Positions 19,658 through 29,662 of a DNA stretch of 64,000 nt are shown piece after piece; positions within the stretch are counted from its first letter, which is position 1; each line of letters begins with the position of its first letter. The stretch is taken from NCBI GenBank assembly GCA_949825025.1, contig OX463784.1, forward strand, positions 1,327,168 to 1,391,167, written 5' to 3'. Both the position numbers and the translations under genes were made by a program. The notes beneath the pieces were generated by a model that was given only the letters and a program-made list of their open reading frames with translations, did not search any database and was not told the DNA's origin. Origin of the DNA: Siphlonurus alternatus (taxonomy: Eukaryota; Arthropoda; Insecta; Ephemeroptera; Siphlonuridae).

Positions 19658-22081
19658 GTGCGTATGAGTGACAAGTTACCTCCGGTTCGAGCTTTTACCC
19701 GAATAGAAGATTTACCGTCGAGTATGTCACCTCCTGAGAACGAGACGGCGGCCCAGCGCGAAGCACGCGAGAAACAGGAAGCGGAACAAGCAGCGCGGGA
19801 TGCAGCTGCATTAGAGCTAGCTAAGTGTATTACAACATGGTCTGCACTTGGTGGCTCCAGTCTGCCAATGCAAACTGGCCAGGTTCAGGTACAGTCAGGG
19901 ACATACGGTAACGTTAGTGAGTTCGTGCATGGTGGTGCCGAGACTTGGGAAACTTATGTAGAACAATTAGAAATTTTCTTTTTCACCAATAACATTAATG
20001 ATCCAGAAAAACGTAAAAGTACATTATTAACAGTTATGGGAAAAAATTGTTATCTGCAATTAAAAAAGTTATGTTCACCTAAAAAACCTTTTGATTTGAG
20101 TTATAAAGAATGTGTTGATCATCTGGGTAAATTTTATGATCCAGTACCAAATATCTGGGTTAAAAGAAACACTTTTCATAACAGAAAACAAGAGCCTGGA
20201 GAGTCATTTTCAGTTTTCCTAGCAGAGCTAAATGGCTTGAGTGAACATTGTAATTTTACAAGTCTTGAAGAATCCTTGTTAGGACAAGTGTTAGCTGGAA
20301 TGTCTGACATGAAACTGAAAGTACAAATTTTACAGATTCCTGACTTAACCTTCAAGAAAGTGCAGGACAAGGCGTTGGCCGAGGAGGCAGCGCGCAAGAA
20401 TGCTTTGCAGTTTCAGACAACTAGCAACGCTGGAGAGCAAGCAGCAGCCTCTGACGTGCTCCAGGTGACGTCACGTGTGCAGCGCTCGCAGCGAGGACAC
20501 CGGCAGGCACCTACCAGCAGCGCACCACCACACGCAGCAGCGCGCGGAGCGAGACATTCCTCGCCACCACCCGCAACTCGATGTTTTCGCTGCGACGGTG
20601 AACACTCACCAAACGACTGCAAGTACATTAACACGCATTGTGGATTTTGTTCCAAGACAGGTCACATTGAAAGGGCTTGTATGACAAAAAAATCGCAGGC
20701 TAAACGTGCAAAGTGTACTTGTAAGTGTGATGCAGGAAACCCTCAGAGTCGTGGCCAGACTACGACAAAGAGTGGACACACCAACTACGTTGCAGATCCC
20801 GGAGAGAGCAGCGAGACGGTGCATTTCCATACAGAGGAGAAGCCAGTGGAGCTCCCGAAGCGTTCACTCCTTTTCTCCACCATCGATGACGCAAGCGAGG
20901 GCCCCATGGTTATGTCAATGATCCTCGACGGACATGCCATGAGCATGCAAATTGACACAGGGACGGGGTACAGTTTGATTGGTTTGGACACTTATAATAA
21001 ATTTTGGTCACAAGTGCATCTACTGCCTGTAGACTCTATGTTTACTACTTGGTCAGGTCAAGATTTATTAGTTAAGGGTTGTTTCATGGTCCAGGTGACG
21101 TGGAATAATGTTAAGTGTGCATTACCTCTTCTTGTCCTGTACAAAGAAGGACAATCATTAATCGGTAGGAACTGGTTTGCAGCGCTTGGCATCTCACTGA
21201 GCGTGCCACCAGAACTTCACGGCACCCGGAGTGACGTGGCAGCCGCAGCAGGAAGGAGCGAGGTCGCGACGGCTAGCACCACTCATGGAGAGACGTATCT
21301 TCGGGGGGAGGAGATGCCGCAGCGCGCGTCCCATACGCTCCAGTACGAGAAAGACGGAACCGCGAGTGTTGGAGTAACGCCCTCCGTGAGTCTCAGCACC
21401 ACAGAGGAGCCGCCAAGCCAGCCCAGCGCCGGCGACGCACCATCACAAGAGGCACACAGCACGGCTCTCTCGGTAAGTAACGTTCTTGTTCTTACAGATG
21501 AGAGAGGAGTCGTGCCGGGTGCGCACCGTGGGACCGTGGATCGTTCAACAAGCATGGACGATAGTGGAAGTGTGACGTCACAGCATCATCTTGTTCAAAA
21601 CAATGTTGACATTATTTGTGACAGTATTGAAAGTGTGGCTATTGACTGTGACGTTGTTTCTTTTGTATCGCTGGAACCCATGGTTACTGACTTTATGAAC
21701 AATTACAGCATCCACAGCAAGTATGCAGCTACAGCAACGGAGCAGACGACAAATAATCATGAACTTCTCTCATATCATTGTTCGAGTGTTGCAGGGACTT
21801 CCCGCAGGTCTACAACACCGCGCTCTGGTGTGGAGAAGCGCGAGATGTCGTCGCCCGGTCGTCTAAGTGGACGCGGGAGTGGCCGCGGGCACCCCCGAGG
21901 TCGCACCGCCGCACACAGCCCTCACCGCCGTAACGCGGCCGAGCACAGCCCCAAGCTCCACGGCAAGAGCGGTGGCCTCATCCCCGTGCCAGCCGCGAGC
22001 CGCAATCCAACTGAGAAGCAAGCGAGTCGATCCCGAGCTCGCCCGCATCAACAAGTTTGCATGGAACGCGAGCCCCCGTAG
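19658..22081 (+). CDS. Gag-protease polyprotein of the outer gypsy-type element
   Basis: The protein has 807 residues. A charged N-terminus (AREKQEAEQAARDAA) precedes the capsid-like region at about residues 75-245. Next is a CX2CX3HX4C knuckle beginning at C309 (CFRCDGEHSPNDC), then a canonical CX2CX4HX4C knuckle at C328 (CGFCSKTGHIERAC). A retropepsin domain carries the catalytic D433-T-G and the LIGRNWF motif near 501-507. Residues beyond about 520 are low-complexity Ser/Thr/Arg/Gly-rich (GRGSGRGHPRG) with no polymerase similarity. Related elements normally continue into RT, RNase H and integrase, and here a stop ends the frame. The ORF has no internal stop. It probably supplies structural protein only. 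Confidence 0.85.
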   Translation: MRMSDKLPPVRAFTRIEDLPSSMSPPENETAAQREAREKQEAEQAARDAAALELAKCITTWSALGGSSLPMQTGQVQVQSGTYGNVSEFVHGGAETWETYVEQLEIFFFTNNINDPEKRKSTLLTVMGKNCYLQLKKLCSPKKPFDLSYKECVDHLGKFYDPVPNIWVKRNTFHNRKQEPGESFSVFLAELNGLSEHCNFTSLEESLLGQVLAGMSDMKLKVQILQIPDLTFKKVQDKALAEEAARKNALQFQTTSNAGEQAAASDVLQVTSRVQRSQRGHRQAPTSSAPPHAAARGARHSSPPPATRCFRCDGEHSPNDCKYINTHCGFCSKTGHIERACMTKKSQAKRAKCTCKCDAGNPQSRGQTTTKSGHTNYVADPGESSETVHFHTEEKPVELPKRSLLFSTIDDASEGPMVMSMILDGHAMSMQIDTGTGYSLIGLDTYNKFWSQVHLLPVDSMFTTWSGQDLLVKGCFMVQVTWNNVKCALPLLVLYKEGQSLIGRNWFAALGISLSVPPELHGTRSDVAAAAGRSEVATASTTHGETYLRGEEMPQRASHTLQYEKDGTASVGVTPSVSLSTTEEPPSQPSAGDAPSQEAHSTALSVSNVLVLTDERGVVPGAHRGTVDRSTSMDDSGSVTSQHHLVQNNVDIICDSIESVAIDCDVVSFVSLEPMVTDFMNNYSIHSKYAATATEQTTNNHELLSYHCSSVAGTSRRSTTPRSGVEKREMSSPGRLSGRGSGRGHPRGRTAAHSPHRRNAAEHSPKLHGKSGGLIPVPAASRNPTEKQASRSRARPHQQVCMEREPP

Positions 22082-22604
22082 TCGATCCCGATCGACGAGC
22101 GTATCGTTTATTTTTTATCAAAATTTGATATTTGTTTTGCTTGTGTCAATGCCTCATTGAAAAAGTAGTTTTCTGTTTTGTTTAATAACAACATAAAACA
22201 TATACTTTTATGTTACTTTCATAAATAGTTTTCCAGTAAAGTTGTTTAGTATTTTATATTCAAAATATAAATACATTGTAACTTAACAATGTATGTTTCA
22301 TGTTGTTTCTTAATTTCCTTTAATTTCTATTAATATATTAATAAATCGGCATTGATTAATATTGTAAAATAAAGTTAATTTTATAAAGTATTAATTATGT
22401 TAAATCGTTATTAATATTCAATTCAACTCAATATTAAGTAACACCTAGTTTCAATAACTATTATTTGCATTAATCAATAAAATTGTATTGCTATACAAAC
22501 TCAATGTTATAATATGCAGTATTCAATTTTATCGTAATTCTTGCATTGTTAATTAATATTTTGATCCTCATTTTGCTATGTTTCTCAAACTAGTGGGGAG
22601 GAAT
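22082..22604 (+). other. 3' untranslated region and polypurine tract of the outer element
   Basis: The region is very AT-rich with no ORF. It ends in GTGGGGAGGAAT immediately before the 3' LTR, which fits a polypurine tract. Confidence 0.65.
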
Positions 22605-22676
22605 TGTCATGTCTGTAATGGTCTATTTTGATGCTTCATCGGTGACCAAATACCTTACCTTATATGGTCATATAAC
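22605..22676 (+). repeat. 3' LTR of the outer element, first 72 bp
   Basis: It is identical to the start of the 5' LTR up to CATATAAC, where the inner element begins. TAAC (22673-22676) is repeated at 30126-30129. Confidence 0.92.
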
Positions 22677-23139
22677 TGTAAGATGCTAGTTCTATGCTTG
22701 GTAGAACTTTGTCTCTCAGACAACATGAGTGCGAGTATCGCACAACCGGAGCATTCAAGTCTCCTATTACCGCCGTGCAGACGCCAGCCAGGCAGTGGAA
22801 AACTACTGGCAGCTAGCTGCATGTGGGAAATGCAACCTCAGCAGGGGGAGCGAGAAGAGCGAGCTGTGCCGCGCGCTCCCGCCTGCCCGCGAGAGGGGCA
22901 TTCGTGGTTGGGCAGTCTGAGCTGTAGCCTGCTCTCCACACAGCATCTTATACTAGAGCAAAATAATATTCATAATTACTAATACACATTCTCATATTTT
23001 ATAAAGGGGTTTACTTTATTATAATCTTGTGTTCATAAATAAAAACCATAAAACCCATACACGTACACCGAATTATTAATTGTAATAATTACTCCAGCAA
23101 CCCATCGAACATACAAAGTAATAGGAAAGGCCTATTACA
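22677..23139 (+). repeat. 5' LTR of the inner element
   Basis: It is 463 bp, from TGTAAGATG to CCTATTACA. By eye it equals 29663-30125. The R/U5 region probably holds the AATAAA-like signals near 23035. Confidence 0.95.
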
Positions 23140-23142
23140 AGT

Positions 23143-23153
23143 GGTGTCAGAAA
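23143..23153 (+). promoter_or_regulatory. Primer-binding site of the inner element
   Basis: TGGTGTCAGAA lies four bases after the LTR. It begins with TGG, as a site pairing with a tRNA CCA end should. Confidence 0.65.
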
Positions 23154-23573
23154 AAAAAACGGACTACGCCGGGAAGAGACCAGTGAAGTGACAATAATTA
23201 ATAATAATAAAAAAAAATATATAGTTGGTTATAACTATATTTTAATACTTCAACTCGCCGCTCGTCTAACCTCATCGTCTACACGCCTTGCAATCAACGA
23301 GCATCTTCAACGAGAGCTGCCGCTGACCAGCCACATCGCTGCTGCTACCAGGACATCGTTGACCATTACCAGGCCCACGCTGACCACTACCAGGCCTTCA
23401 AGGACCATTTGCTGCCATCGGCTGTTGGAAGGGCAAACTCCAAGAAAGTTAAAGAGACGAGGTATGCCGATTTTATGTTTTTTTAAAATTCTCCCCAAAA
23501 CCTTTTAAATAATGATGCATGTTAGAGTGCATGGATGTGCATGAAGTAGTGAAGTCTGTTACAAAGCTACAAA

Positions 23574-24830
23574 ATGGCGGAAAAGTGTATAGTGGCGGGT
23601 AGATCAGTGACGCTGCAGGAAGCTATAGATACATTAACTAGATCCTTAGCAGCCGTACAAACTGAGAATGGCCAATTGAAGGAGAGAATGGCAAATTTTG
23701 ATCAAGCAGTAGAACGTAGAGTAAAAATAGAACTAGATGCTGCGAAACAAGAGTTAAATCAAAATTCTCTGATGTCGGGAGTCCCTCAAAGTAAAAAGAA
23801 TTACGCAGTTATGACTTCAGTTCCAAATTTCAGTGGTACTAGCTCAGAGAGCATTGTGTCATATTTTACAAAACTTGAGCAAGCAGCGCAGCTGGGGGTA
23901 TGGGCAGATGCGGATTTGCTAATAATAGCAAGGCAGAAATTAGATGGGGGTGCGATGGAGTTTGTCATGAGTGATGACAAGTGTAAAGTAGCTGAAACTT
24001 ATGCAGTTTTCAAAAATTTACTATTTGAGAGATACTCTGATAAAAACACGACAAGTTATTATCGCGAACAGCTGTCATCCATTACAAAGAAAGCCGATGA
24101 AACAGTTGAGGTGTATGCTGACAGGGTTAAGAAAGTGAATGCGAAAACATATACACTAGGGGAAAACACTGATATGAACATTGCAATCAAGGCCGAGGCA
24201 GACCACCGAGCTTTAGATGCATTCTTAAGAGGGCTCAACAGTGACCCCACACTAGAGGAGAAAACGAGGCTCAGCAAGCCTGAGAGCTTCCAGGCCGCGG
24301 TGTCTGCTGCTGTCAGTATTGTTGAGATTATGAGTAGATGCAAAACTAAAGAGGCCCCTACCACAAAGAGTATTTTTACGGCAGAAGCGTTAGAGGTAGG
24401 AAGATGCACACGCTGCAATCGTGCAGGACACCAAGATACCAACAGCACACCATGCTATAGAGCTATGTTTTGCACCAAATGCTTCAGGGAAAATCATCCT
24501 GCATCCCTGTGTAGGTCAAAGCCTCATCAGGGAGGTTACCAAGCCAGGCAAGGTGCTGGCAATATGCAACAGCCTAGGCGCATGTACTATGACAGTCGCG
24601 CAAGCAAGGGGGGGTATAATCAGCGCTATCAAAGTGACCAGTACCGTCAGCAGGACGCTAGGAGAAGCTACGTACCCAGGTTCCAGCATAAATCTGGGCC
24701 AACACGTGCCAACAGTCACCAGGAGCGCGAGAGCGCTGTAGAGAAAACCCGCCAAATCACGGCATCCCCAAACGGCCAGGGGGCTCGGCAAACCGCGAGG
24801 CAGAGCTCCCCACACGCCAGATCCCAGTAA
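23574..24830 (+). CDS. Gag of the inner gypsy element
   Basis: The protein has 418 residues. A coiled-coil-like N-terminus (about residues 12-65) with a heptad-rich SLAAVQTENGQLKERM is followed by a capsid-like domain (about 80-265) and a Cys/His cluster starting CTRCNRAGH and continuing CTKCFRENHPASLC (about 280-320). This departs from a single CCHC knuckle. The C-terminal tail is basic, Gln/Arg/Tyr-rich and probably binds RNA. The stop at 24828-24830 overlaps the open pol frame, which begins after a stop at 24689-24691. Pol is therefore probably made by -1 frameshifting within 24692-24827, but I could not identify a convincing slippery heptamer. Confidence 0.88.
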   Translation: MAEKCIVAGRSVTLQEAIDTLTRSLAAVQTENGQLKERMANFDQAVERRVKIELDAAKQELNQNSLMSGVPQSKKNYAVMTSVPNFSGTSSESIVSYFTKLEQAAQLGVWADADLLIIARQKLDGGAMEFVMSDDKCKVAETYAVFKNLLFERYSDKNTTSYYREQLSSITKKADETVEVYADRVKKVNAKTYTLGENTDMNIAIKAEADHRALDAFLRGLNSDPTLEEKTRLSKPESFQAAVSAAVSIVEIMSRCKTKEAPTTKSIFTAEALEVGRCTRCNRAGHQDTNSTPCYRAMFCTKCFRENHPASLCRSKPHQGGYQARQGAGNMQQPRRMYYDSRASKGGYNQRYQSDQYRQQDARRSYVPRFQHKSGPTRANSHQERESAVEKTRQITASPNGQGARQTARQSSPHARSQ

Positions 24831-27800
24831 GTGAGGTGCAAGGTGCTGAGCAAGCTGATGGTCTCCTCTTAGATTTCAAATATAAGGGGAGAAACTACAA
24901 ATTTCTAGTAGACACAGCTGCTCAAATTACTGTAATGTGGAAAAATACTTGCGGTACCAAGAATCTGACATCGAAAAAATACGATGTTCAAGGCTTAGGG
25001 GGTAACAAAGTTCAATGTTATGGCTACTCAGATCTTCCTATAAAAATAAATAATAAGAAATATGTAATTGAAACTCACGTAGTGGATAATTTCCACAAGC
25101 TTTACGATGGAATACTAGGCTTAGACATGATGGTGAAAAATCAGGCTATTATAGACGTGGGGGGCAGACAGATAGAGATAGGGGGCATCAAAACTCCGCT
25201 CATCCTCTGCTCTCACGAGGTACAGAAACGTGTGAATGCAATCAATAAGGGAACGCCCGGGCCCTCTGATGCTGATAGACTCATACAATCTACTTTACGT
25301 CTTCGACAACCTGAGACAGTCCCGCCAGGGACCGCCAAAACAATCCTTATGCAGATTCCCAAATCGTTAGCTCCCAGTGACTTGTACTTAGTTGAGCCAA
25401 TAGAAGTAAATAATGCTTTAGACGAGCAAAGATGTTATGTAGCTCGGAGCATAGGCCATGTAATAATGAAAAATGAGGTACAGTACATACCAGTCACACT
25501 TGCCAATATGAGCAATATAAAAGTACAGCTATACAAGGGGACGCCCATCGCTCTGATTAGCACAACGAGCGACGCTGTTATTCGTGAGACATCTGAGATT
25601 AATTTAAATGATAATGCCACACCCCAAAACTCGCTTCATAGCAAAAATATTAATGTAACGCAAACCGCACATGACGTCAGCAGGACAGCTGATTCACGTC
25701 CTCCCACAGTAAGTAGCAAAGATTTTCAGCTCAAGGAGGAGATCTTATCAACAAAGCTCAGCCACCTTACGAGTGAACAAGCAACAGAAATGAGGAAATT
25801 ATTACAGGAATTTAAAACTCTTTTCAGTGAGGAACACAAGCCAACTGCTCCTAACATTGTCCAACATAGGATAGATACTTATGATGAAATTCCAGTTAGG
25901 AGGAAGGGCTACAGAACACCACAAGGCTTACAAGCTCACTTAGATAACACTATCGAGGATCACCTGCAGCGAAAAATCATTTCGCCTAGTTTCAGCGCTT
26001 TCGGTGCAGGTATAGTGTTAGTTCAAAAAAAAGCCACAGATGGCTCTGCTAACATAACGTATAGGTTTTGCGTGGACTGGCGGGGTTTGAATAAAAAAAC
26101 AGTCCCCGAAACATACCCCCTACCGAATATTCAATTTACAGTGGATAATTTGGGTAAAAGTTGCTTTTTCACTCTATTAGATCTACGTGATGCATTCCAT
26201 CAGATCCCCATAGCACCAGAACATAGGCACAAAACAGCCTTTGTAGTAGATTCAGGAAAATACGCAGGAAGTTATGAATATAATTACATGGGCATGGGCC
26301 TCAGGAACGCTTCCACGACCTTCCAGCGGTTTATGGACGGTCTGCTGTTTGGACTCAAACCCACACAGGTCTGCGTTTTCTTAGACGACATTTTAATACA
26401 CGGGGCCTCATTTGAACAGCTGATGGAGAGACAGAGAGAAGTATTTACCAGGCTAAAAAATGCAAATTTAACATGTAAGTTACAAAAATGCTCCTTTGCC
26501 ACACAAAAAACGAAGTATTTAGGCCATACAATAAGCAGTCAGGGCGTAGAGCCTGATGAAGCTCTCATAGCTAAAATAAAAAATTTTCCCACCCCCACAA
26601 ACGTCAAAGAACTGCAATCAATATTAGGAATAATTAATTACTACAGGAGATGGATTGAGGGACATTCCAGGATAGCCAAACCACTTACAGATTTGCTAAA
26701 GACAAAAGGCCCAAAAGTAAAATTTGAATTTACAGAAGAATGCCAAAAAGCCCTAGATACACTGAAAGAAAAGCTCATCACAGCACCCATATTAATGTAC
26801 CCCGATTTCAGTAAGCGAATGACGCTGGCATGTGACGCGAGCGCATATGCTATAGGCTCCGTATTAAGTTTCACGGACGACGAGGGTAGAGAAAGGGTGA
26901 TTGGGTATGCGTCCCGCAAATTAAACCCCCGAGAGCAGCGGATGAGCACAACAGAAAGGGAGTTCTTGTCTATAGTATGGAGCTGTCATCACTTTAGGTA
27001 TTATTTACAGTACCAAGAAGACTTCCTCCTACTCACTGACCACGCAGCGCTTCAATATATATATAATATGCGCGATCCGTGCGCTAGAATTATGCGCTGG
27101 ATTCTCCGATTACAGGACTATAGGTTCGAAATAAAGCACCGACCTGGGTACCTCCACGGAAATGCCGATGGTTGTTCAAGATTAATAAATGTAATAAACA
27201 CATTTACCCCAGGTGAATTGCAGCGCAGGCAGGAGGAAGATTTGAAATGTAGAGAACTAAGTACACAGGAAAATTTTGTTACTGAAAATGGAATTTTATA
27301 TAAAAAAACACCTTTGGGGAACAGAATAGTTTTACCTCAGTCACTCATAGAGACAGTATTACAGCAAAACCATGATTCAATATTGTCAGGTCATATAGGA
27401 AAAAATGCAATGAATAGGAAAATAGCAGCAGACTATTGGTGGAAAGGCAGGAAAAAACATGTAGATTATTATGTCAGTACATGTAAGGCATGCGATAAGA
27501 GGAGAGAGACAGGAAAAATTAAAATGAAAATACATGAGCTACCTGAAACTACCTGCCCATGGGAAAGAATTGGCATTGATATTACACAATTGCCTAGTAC
27601 CACTGAAAATCACAAATATATCTTAACAATTTTAGATCATTTTTCCCGCTATCTTATTATGGTACCCCTAAAAACCCAGACCACAGAGGAAATTGCAGCT
27701 GCTCTTGTAAAAAATTGCTTCTTACCATTTGGTGTTCCAAAAGCCATTATATCCGATAATGGACAGAATCTAGTCTCATTTCTTATGCAAGACATATGTA

Positions 27801-28672
27801 AACTTATGCGCATTAAAAAACTCAAAATTTTGCCATATTCTAGTTTTCAAAATGGCCGTACTGAGAGAGTACACAAAACTATTAAAAAAATGTTGTCTTA
27901 TTATGTAAACTTCCAGCAAAACAATTGGCACACATTGCTGCCTTACGTGCTTTCTGCATACAACTCGAAACCCCACACAAGCACTTGTCTTAGCCCGTAT
28001 GAGATAGTATTTGGCACAAAAATGAACTCCGCATTTAGCGCAGTTAAAAACCCAGCAAAAATCCCAAAATTACATACTGTATATGCTCAGCAACTCGCTA
28101 CAAAACTCAGAGATATATGGGACAATGTGAAGTTATCTAATCACGAGTCATTCATTCAGCAAGCGAAACAATGTAATAAAAAAGCGCATGAGCATAGCTT
28201 CAAAATTGGGGATTTTGTTTGGCTAAATAACCCGGTTATTGAACAGGGAAAAAGTAAGAAATTGAGGGCAAATAATAAAGGACCATATCAGGTCACTAAA
28301 ATTAATAAGCCATACTCAATTGAAATAGAGTTGCCAGATAAAAAAATCTCAGTGCACGCTAATCGGCTACGCCCTTGTAAACAAAATCGGCAGGCAACAA
28401 CCTCAGAAAAGTCTCTTTCTTTACAGCCCGCCCACCCAGCTAGCCGAGACAACAAGCGCGAGCAGCCTGCAAGCAGTGACTCGCAAGAGAGAGGAGAGAG
28501 AGTTCATCGACCCAGCACAGCTGTGACCGACTCCCAGCCGGCCGCGACCTTGCCCGCACAAGCATCCAGCAAGCCAGCCGCCCCCGCCCCACCCCCTCTC
28601 CGCGCGCCTACAGCCCGCGACAACCTGCGACAAACAACTGCGAGACGAGTGAAAGGTTTCTATAAACAATAA
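24692..28672 (+). CDS. Pol of the inner gypsy element (protease, RT, RNase H, integrase)
   Basis: The frame is open from 24692. Residues are numbered from the GTG codon at 24836 (1278 residues onward). The protease active site is D26-T-A rather than DTG or DSG, followed by ILGLDMM. RT carries the FLDDIL catalytic pair D517/D518. RNase H has D667 (CDAS) and TEREF with E707/E709. Integrase has an HHCC-type N-terminus near 845-892 and the triad D915, D974, E1010 (35 residues between the last two). It is followed by a GPY-type module (NKGPYQV, HANRLRPC). The tail is Pro/Ala/Ser-rich. All catalytic positions I can check are present apart from the unusual protease Ala. Confidence 0.93.
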   Translation: MWANTCQQSPGARERCRENPPNHGIPKRPGGSANREAELPTRQIPVSEVQGAEQADGLLLDFKYKGRNYKFLVDTAAQITVMWKNTCGTKNLTSKKYDVQGLGGNKVQCYGYSDLPIKINNKKYVIETHVVDNFHKLYDGILGLDMMVKNQAIIDVGGRQIEIGGIKTPLILCSHEVQKRVNAINKGTPGPSDADRLIQSTLRLRQPETVPPGTAKTILMQIPKSLAPSDLYLVEPIEVNNALDEQRCYVARSIGHVIMKNEVQYIPVTLANMSNIKVQLYKGTPIALISTTSDAVIRETSEINLNDNATPQNSLHSKNINVTQTAHDVSRTADSRPPTVSSKDFQLKEEILSTKLSHLTSEQATEMRKLLQEFKTLFSEEHKPTAPNIVQHRIDTYDEIPVRRKGYRTPQGLQAHLDNTIEDHLQRKIISPSFSAFGAGIVLVQKKATDGSANITYRFCVDWRGLNKKTVPETYPLPNIQFTVDNLGKSCFFTLLDLRDAFHQIPIAPEHRHKTAFVVDSGKYAGSYEYNYMGMGLRNASTTFQRFMDGLLFGLKPTQVCVFLDDILIHGASFEQLMERQREVFTRLKNANLTCKLQKCSFATQKTKYLGHTISSQGVEPDEALIAKIKNFPTPTNVKELQSILGIINYYRRWIEGHSRIAKPLTDLLKTKGPKVKFEFTEECQKALDTLKEKLITAPILMYPDFSKRMTLACDASAYAIGSVLSFTDDEGRERVIGYASRKLNPREQRMSTTEREFLSIVWSCHHFRYYLQYQEDFLLLTDHAALQYIYNMRDPCARIMRWILRLQDYRFEIKHRPGYLHGNADGCSRLINVINTFTPGELQRRQEEDLKCRELSTQENFVTENGILYKKTPLGNRIVLPQSLIETVLQQNHDSILSGHIGKNAMNRKIAADYWWKGRKKHVDYYVSTCKACDKRRETGKIKMKIHELPETTCPWERIGIDITQLPSTTENHKYILTILDHFSRYLIMVPLKTQTTEEIAAALVKNCFLPFGVPKAIISDNGQNLVSFLMQDICKLMRIKKLKILPYSSFQNGRTERVHKTIKKMLSYYVNFQQNNWHTLLPYVLSAYNSKPHTSTCLSPYEIVFGTKMNSAFSAVKNPAKIPKLHTVYAQQLATKLRDIWDNVKLSNHESFIQQAKQCNKKAHEHSFKIGDFVWLNNPVIEQGKSKKLRANNKGPYQVTKINKPYSIEIELPDKKISVHANRLRPCKQNRQATTSEKSLSLQPAHPASRDNKREQPASSDSQERGERVHRPSTAVTDSQPAATLPAQASSKPAAPAPPPLRAPTARDNLRQTTARRVKGFYKQ

Positions 28673-28762
28673 AAAGAGTTGGTGCATATAAGACACTTTG
28701 GTAATTTTTATTATTAAAAAATTATTTTCTTTTCATATTTAATTTTTAACACATATTTCATA

Positions 28763-29155
28763 ATGGATAATAAAAATCAACTCGAGCTAAACACGTACTA
28801 TCGTAAACTCATGCATTCAAATATTGATGAAAATGAAACTCTGATTAAATATAAAAACGGAATGAAATCACTTCTTAAATTCCTCCTTGAATCATCCCTC
28901 CTAGGCCAAGATGCCAACTGCAGCACTGATGAGTGTTACAGTAAACTCATGCATGTTAGTGCAAATGCAGAGGAGGAGAATCCCCTTCTCAATTTTAAAC
29001 AGGGGATAAAATCAATGCTTGAATTTCTCCGTGACAATTACGAGCTCACGGATTGTTGGGAGTGCAAGATCAACAAGATCTCATGCCCAGAAAATGAGTG
29101 CATGCAGAAATTGGCTCTGCGTTACAATCCACGTGTAAATGTTCCAATAATCTGA
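28763..29155 (+). CDS. Third ORF of the inner gypsy element, internally repeated, function unknown
   Basis: This 130-residue protein lies between pol and the 3' LTR, where env or accessory genes sit in some gypsy elements. It has no signal peptide or membrane segment, so it is not an envelope protein. It consists of two similar blocks: residues about 12-48 (YYRKLMH, then IKYKNGMKSLLKFLLE) and about 57-95 (CYSKLMH, then LNFKQGIKSMLEFLRD). A degenerate third start follows (CMQKLALRYN). Conserved Cys residues (CWECKINKISC) lie near the end. I recognise no family. The lack of stops in a young element argues that it is maintained. Confidence 0.7.
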   Translation: MDNKNQLELNTYYRKLMHSNIDENETLIKYKNGMKSLLKFLLESSLLGQDANCSTDECYSKLMHVSANAEEENPLLNFKQGIKSMLEFLRDNYELTDCWECKINKISCPENECMQKLALRYNPRVNVPII

Positions 29156-29662
29156 GGAATTATAGCAACAGTTAATCCATATGTGAGCATGTAATAAATA
29201 GAAATCTTAGTTTCATACCATTGTTGTCTTATAAATTTTATATTTTTTATTCATTTCTATATTAATTTTTCATAAAATGTCAAATGAAGGTTATAATACA
29301 TCAACAAAAATTTTCAAATCAAAATATGTTTATGCAATCCAAGAAATGCCTATGTTCATCTAATAATAGATGCAAAAAATGTTGATCGTATTATAAGCAA
29401 TAATTATAAAAAAATTTTAAATTTTTTATCATAATATCTAATTTTATACAACTGTAAGCAATGTGACAAATAATATCTTTGAAATAGCAATTATTCAATC
29501 AATATAATTTATACAATTATATCAATAAATAAAAAATATAATAAATTTCAATTTTTAAATACAAAAAAAAAAATCAAAGATATTATTTTATAACTATGTC
29601 TGTTAAACTAACCCTTACATTTATATAGACACGGGACGGTCTATTTTTTCTGAAGGGGGACG
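29156..29662 (+). other. 3' region and polypurine tract of the inner element
   Basis: AT-rich and non-coding. GAAGGGGGACG at the end is the likely polypurine tract. Confidence 0.6.

Noticed and set aside
22683..22982. 99-codon frame, repeated at 29669-29968
   Set aside because: It lies wholly inside the two LTRs of the inner element and is a shadow of them.
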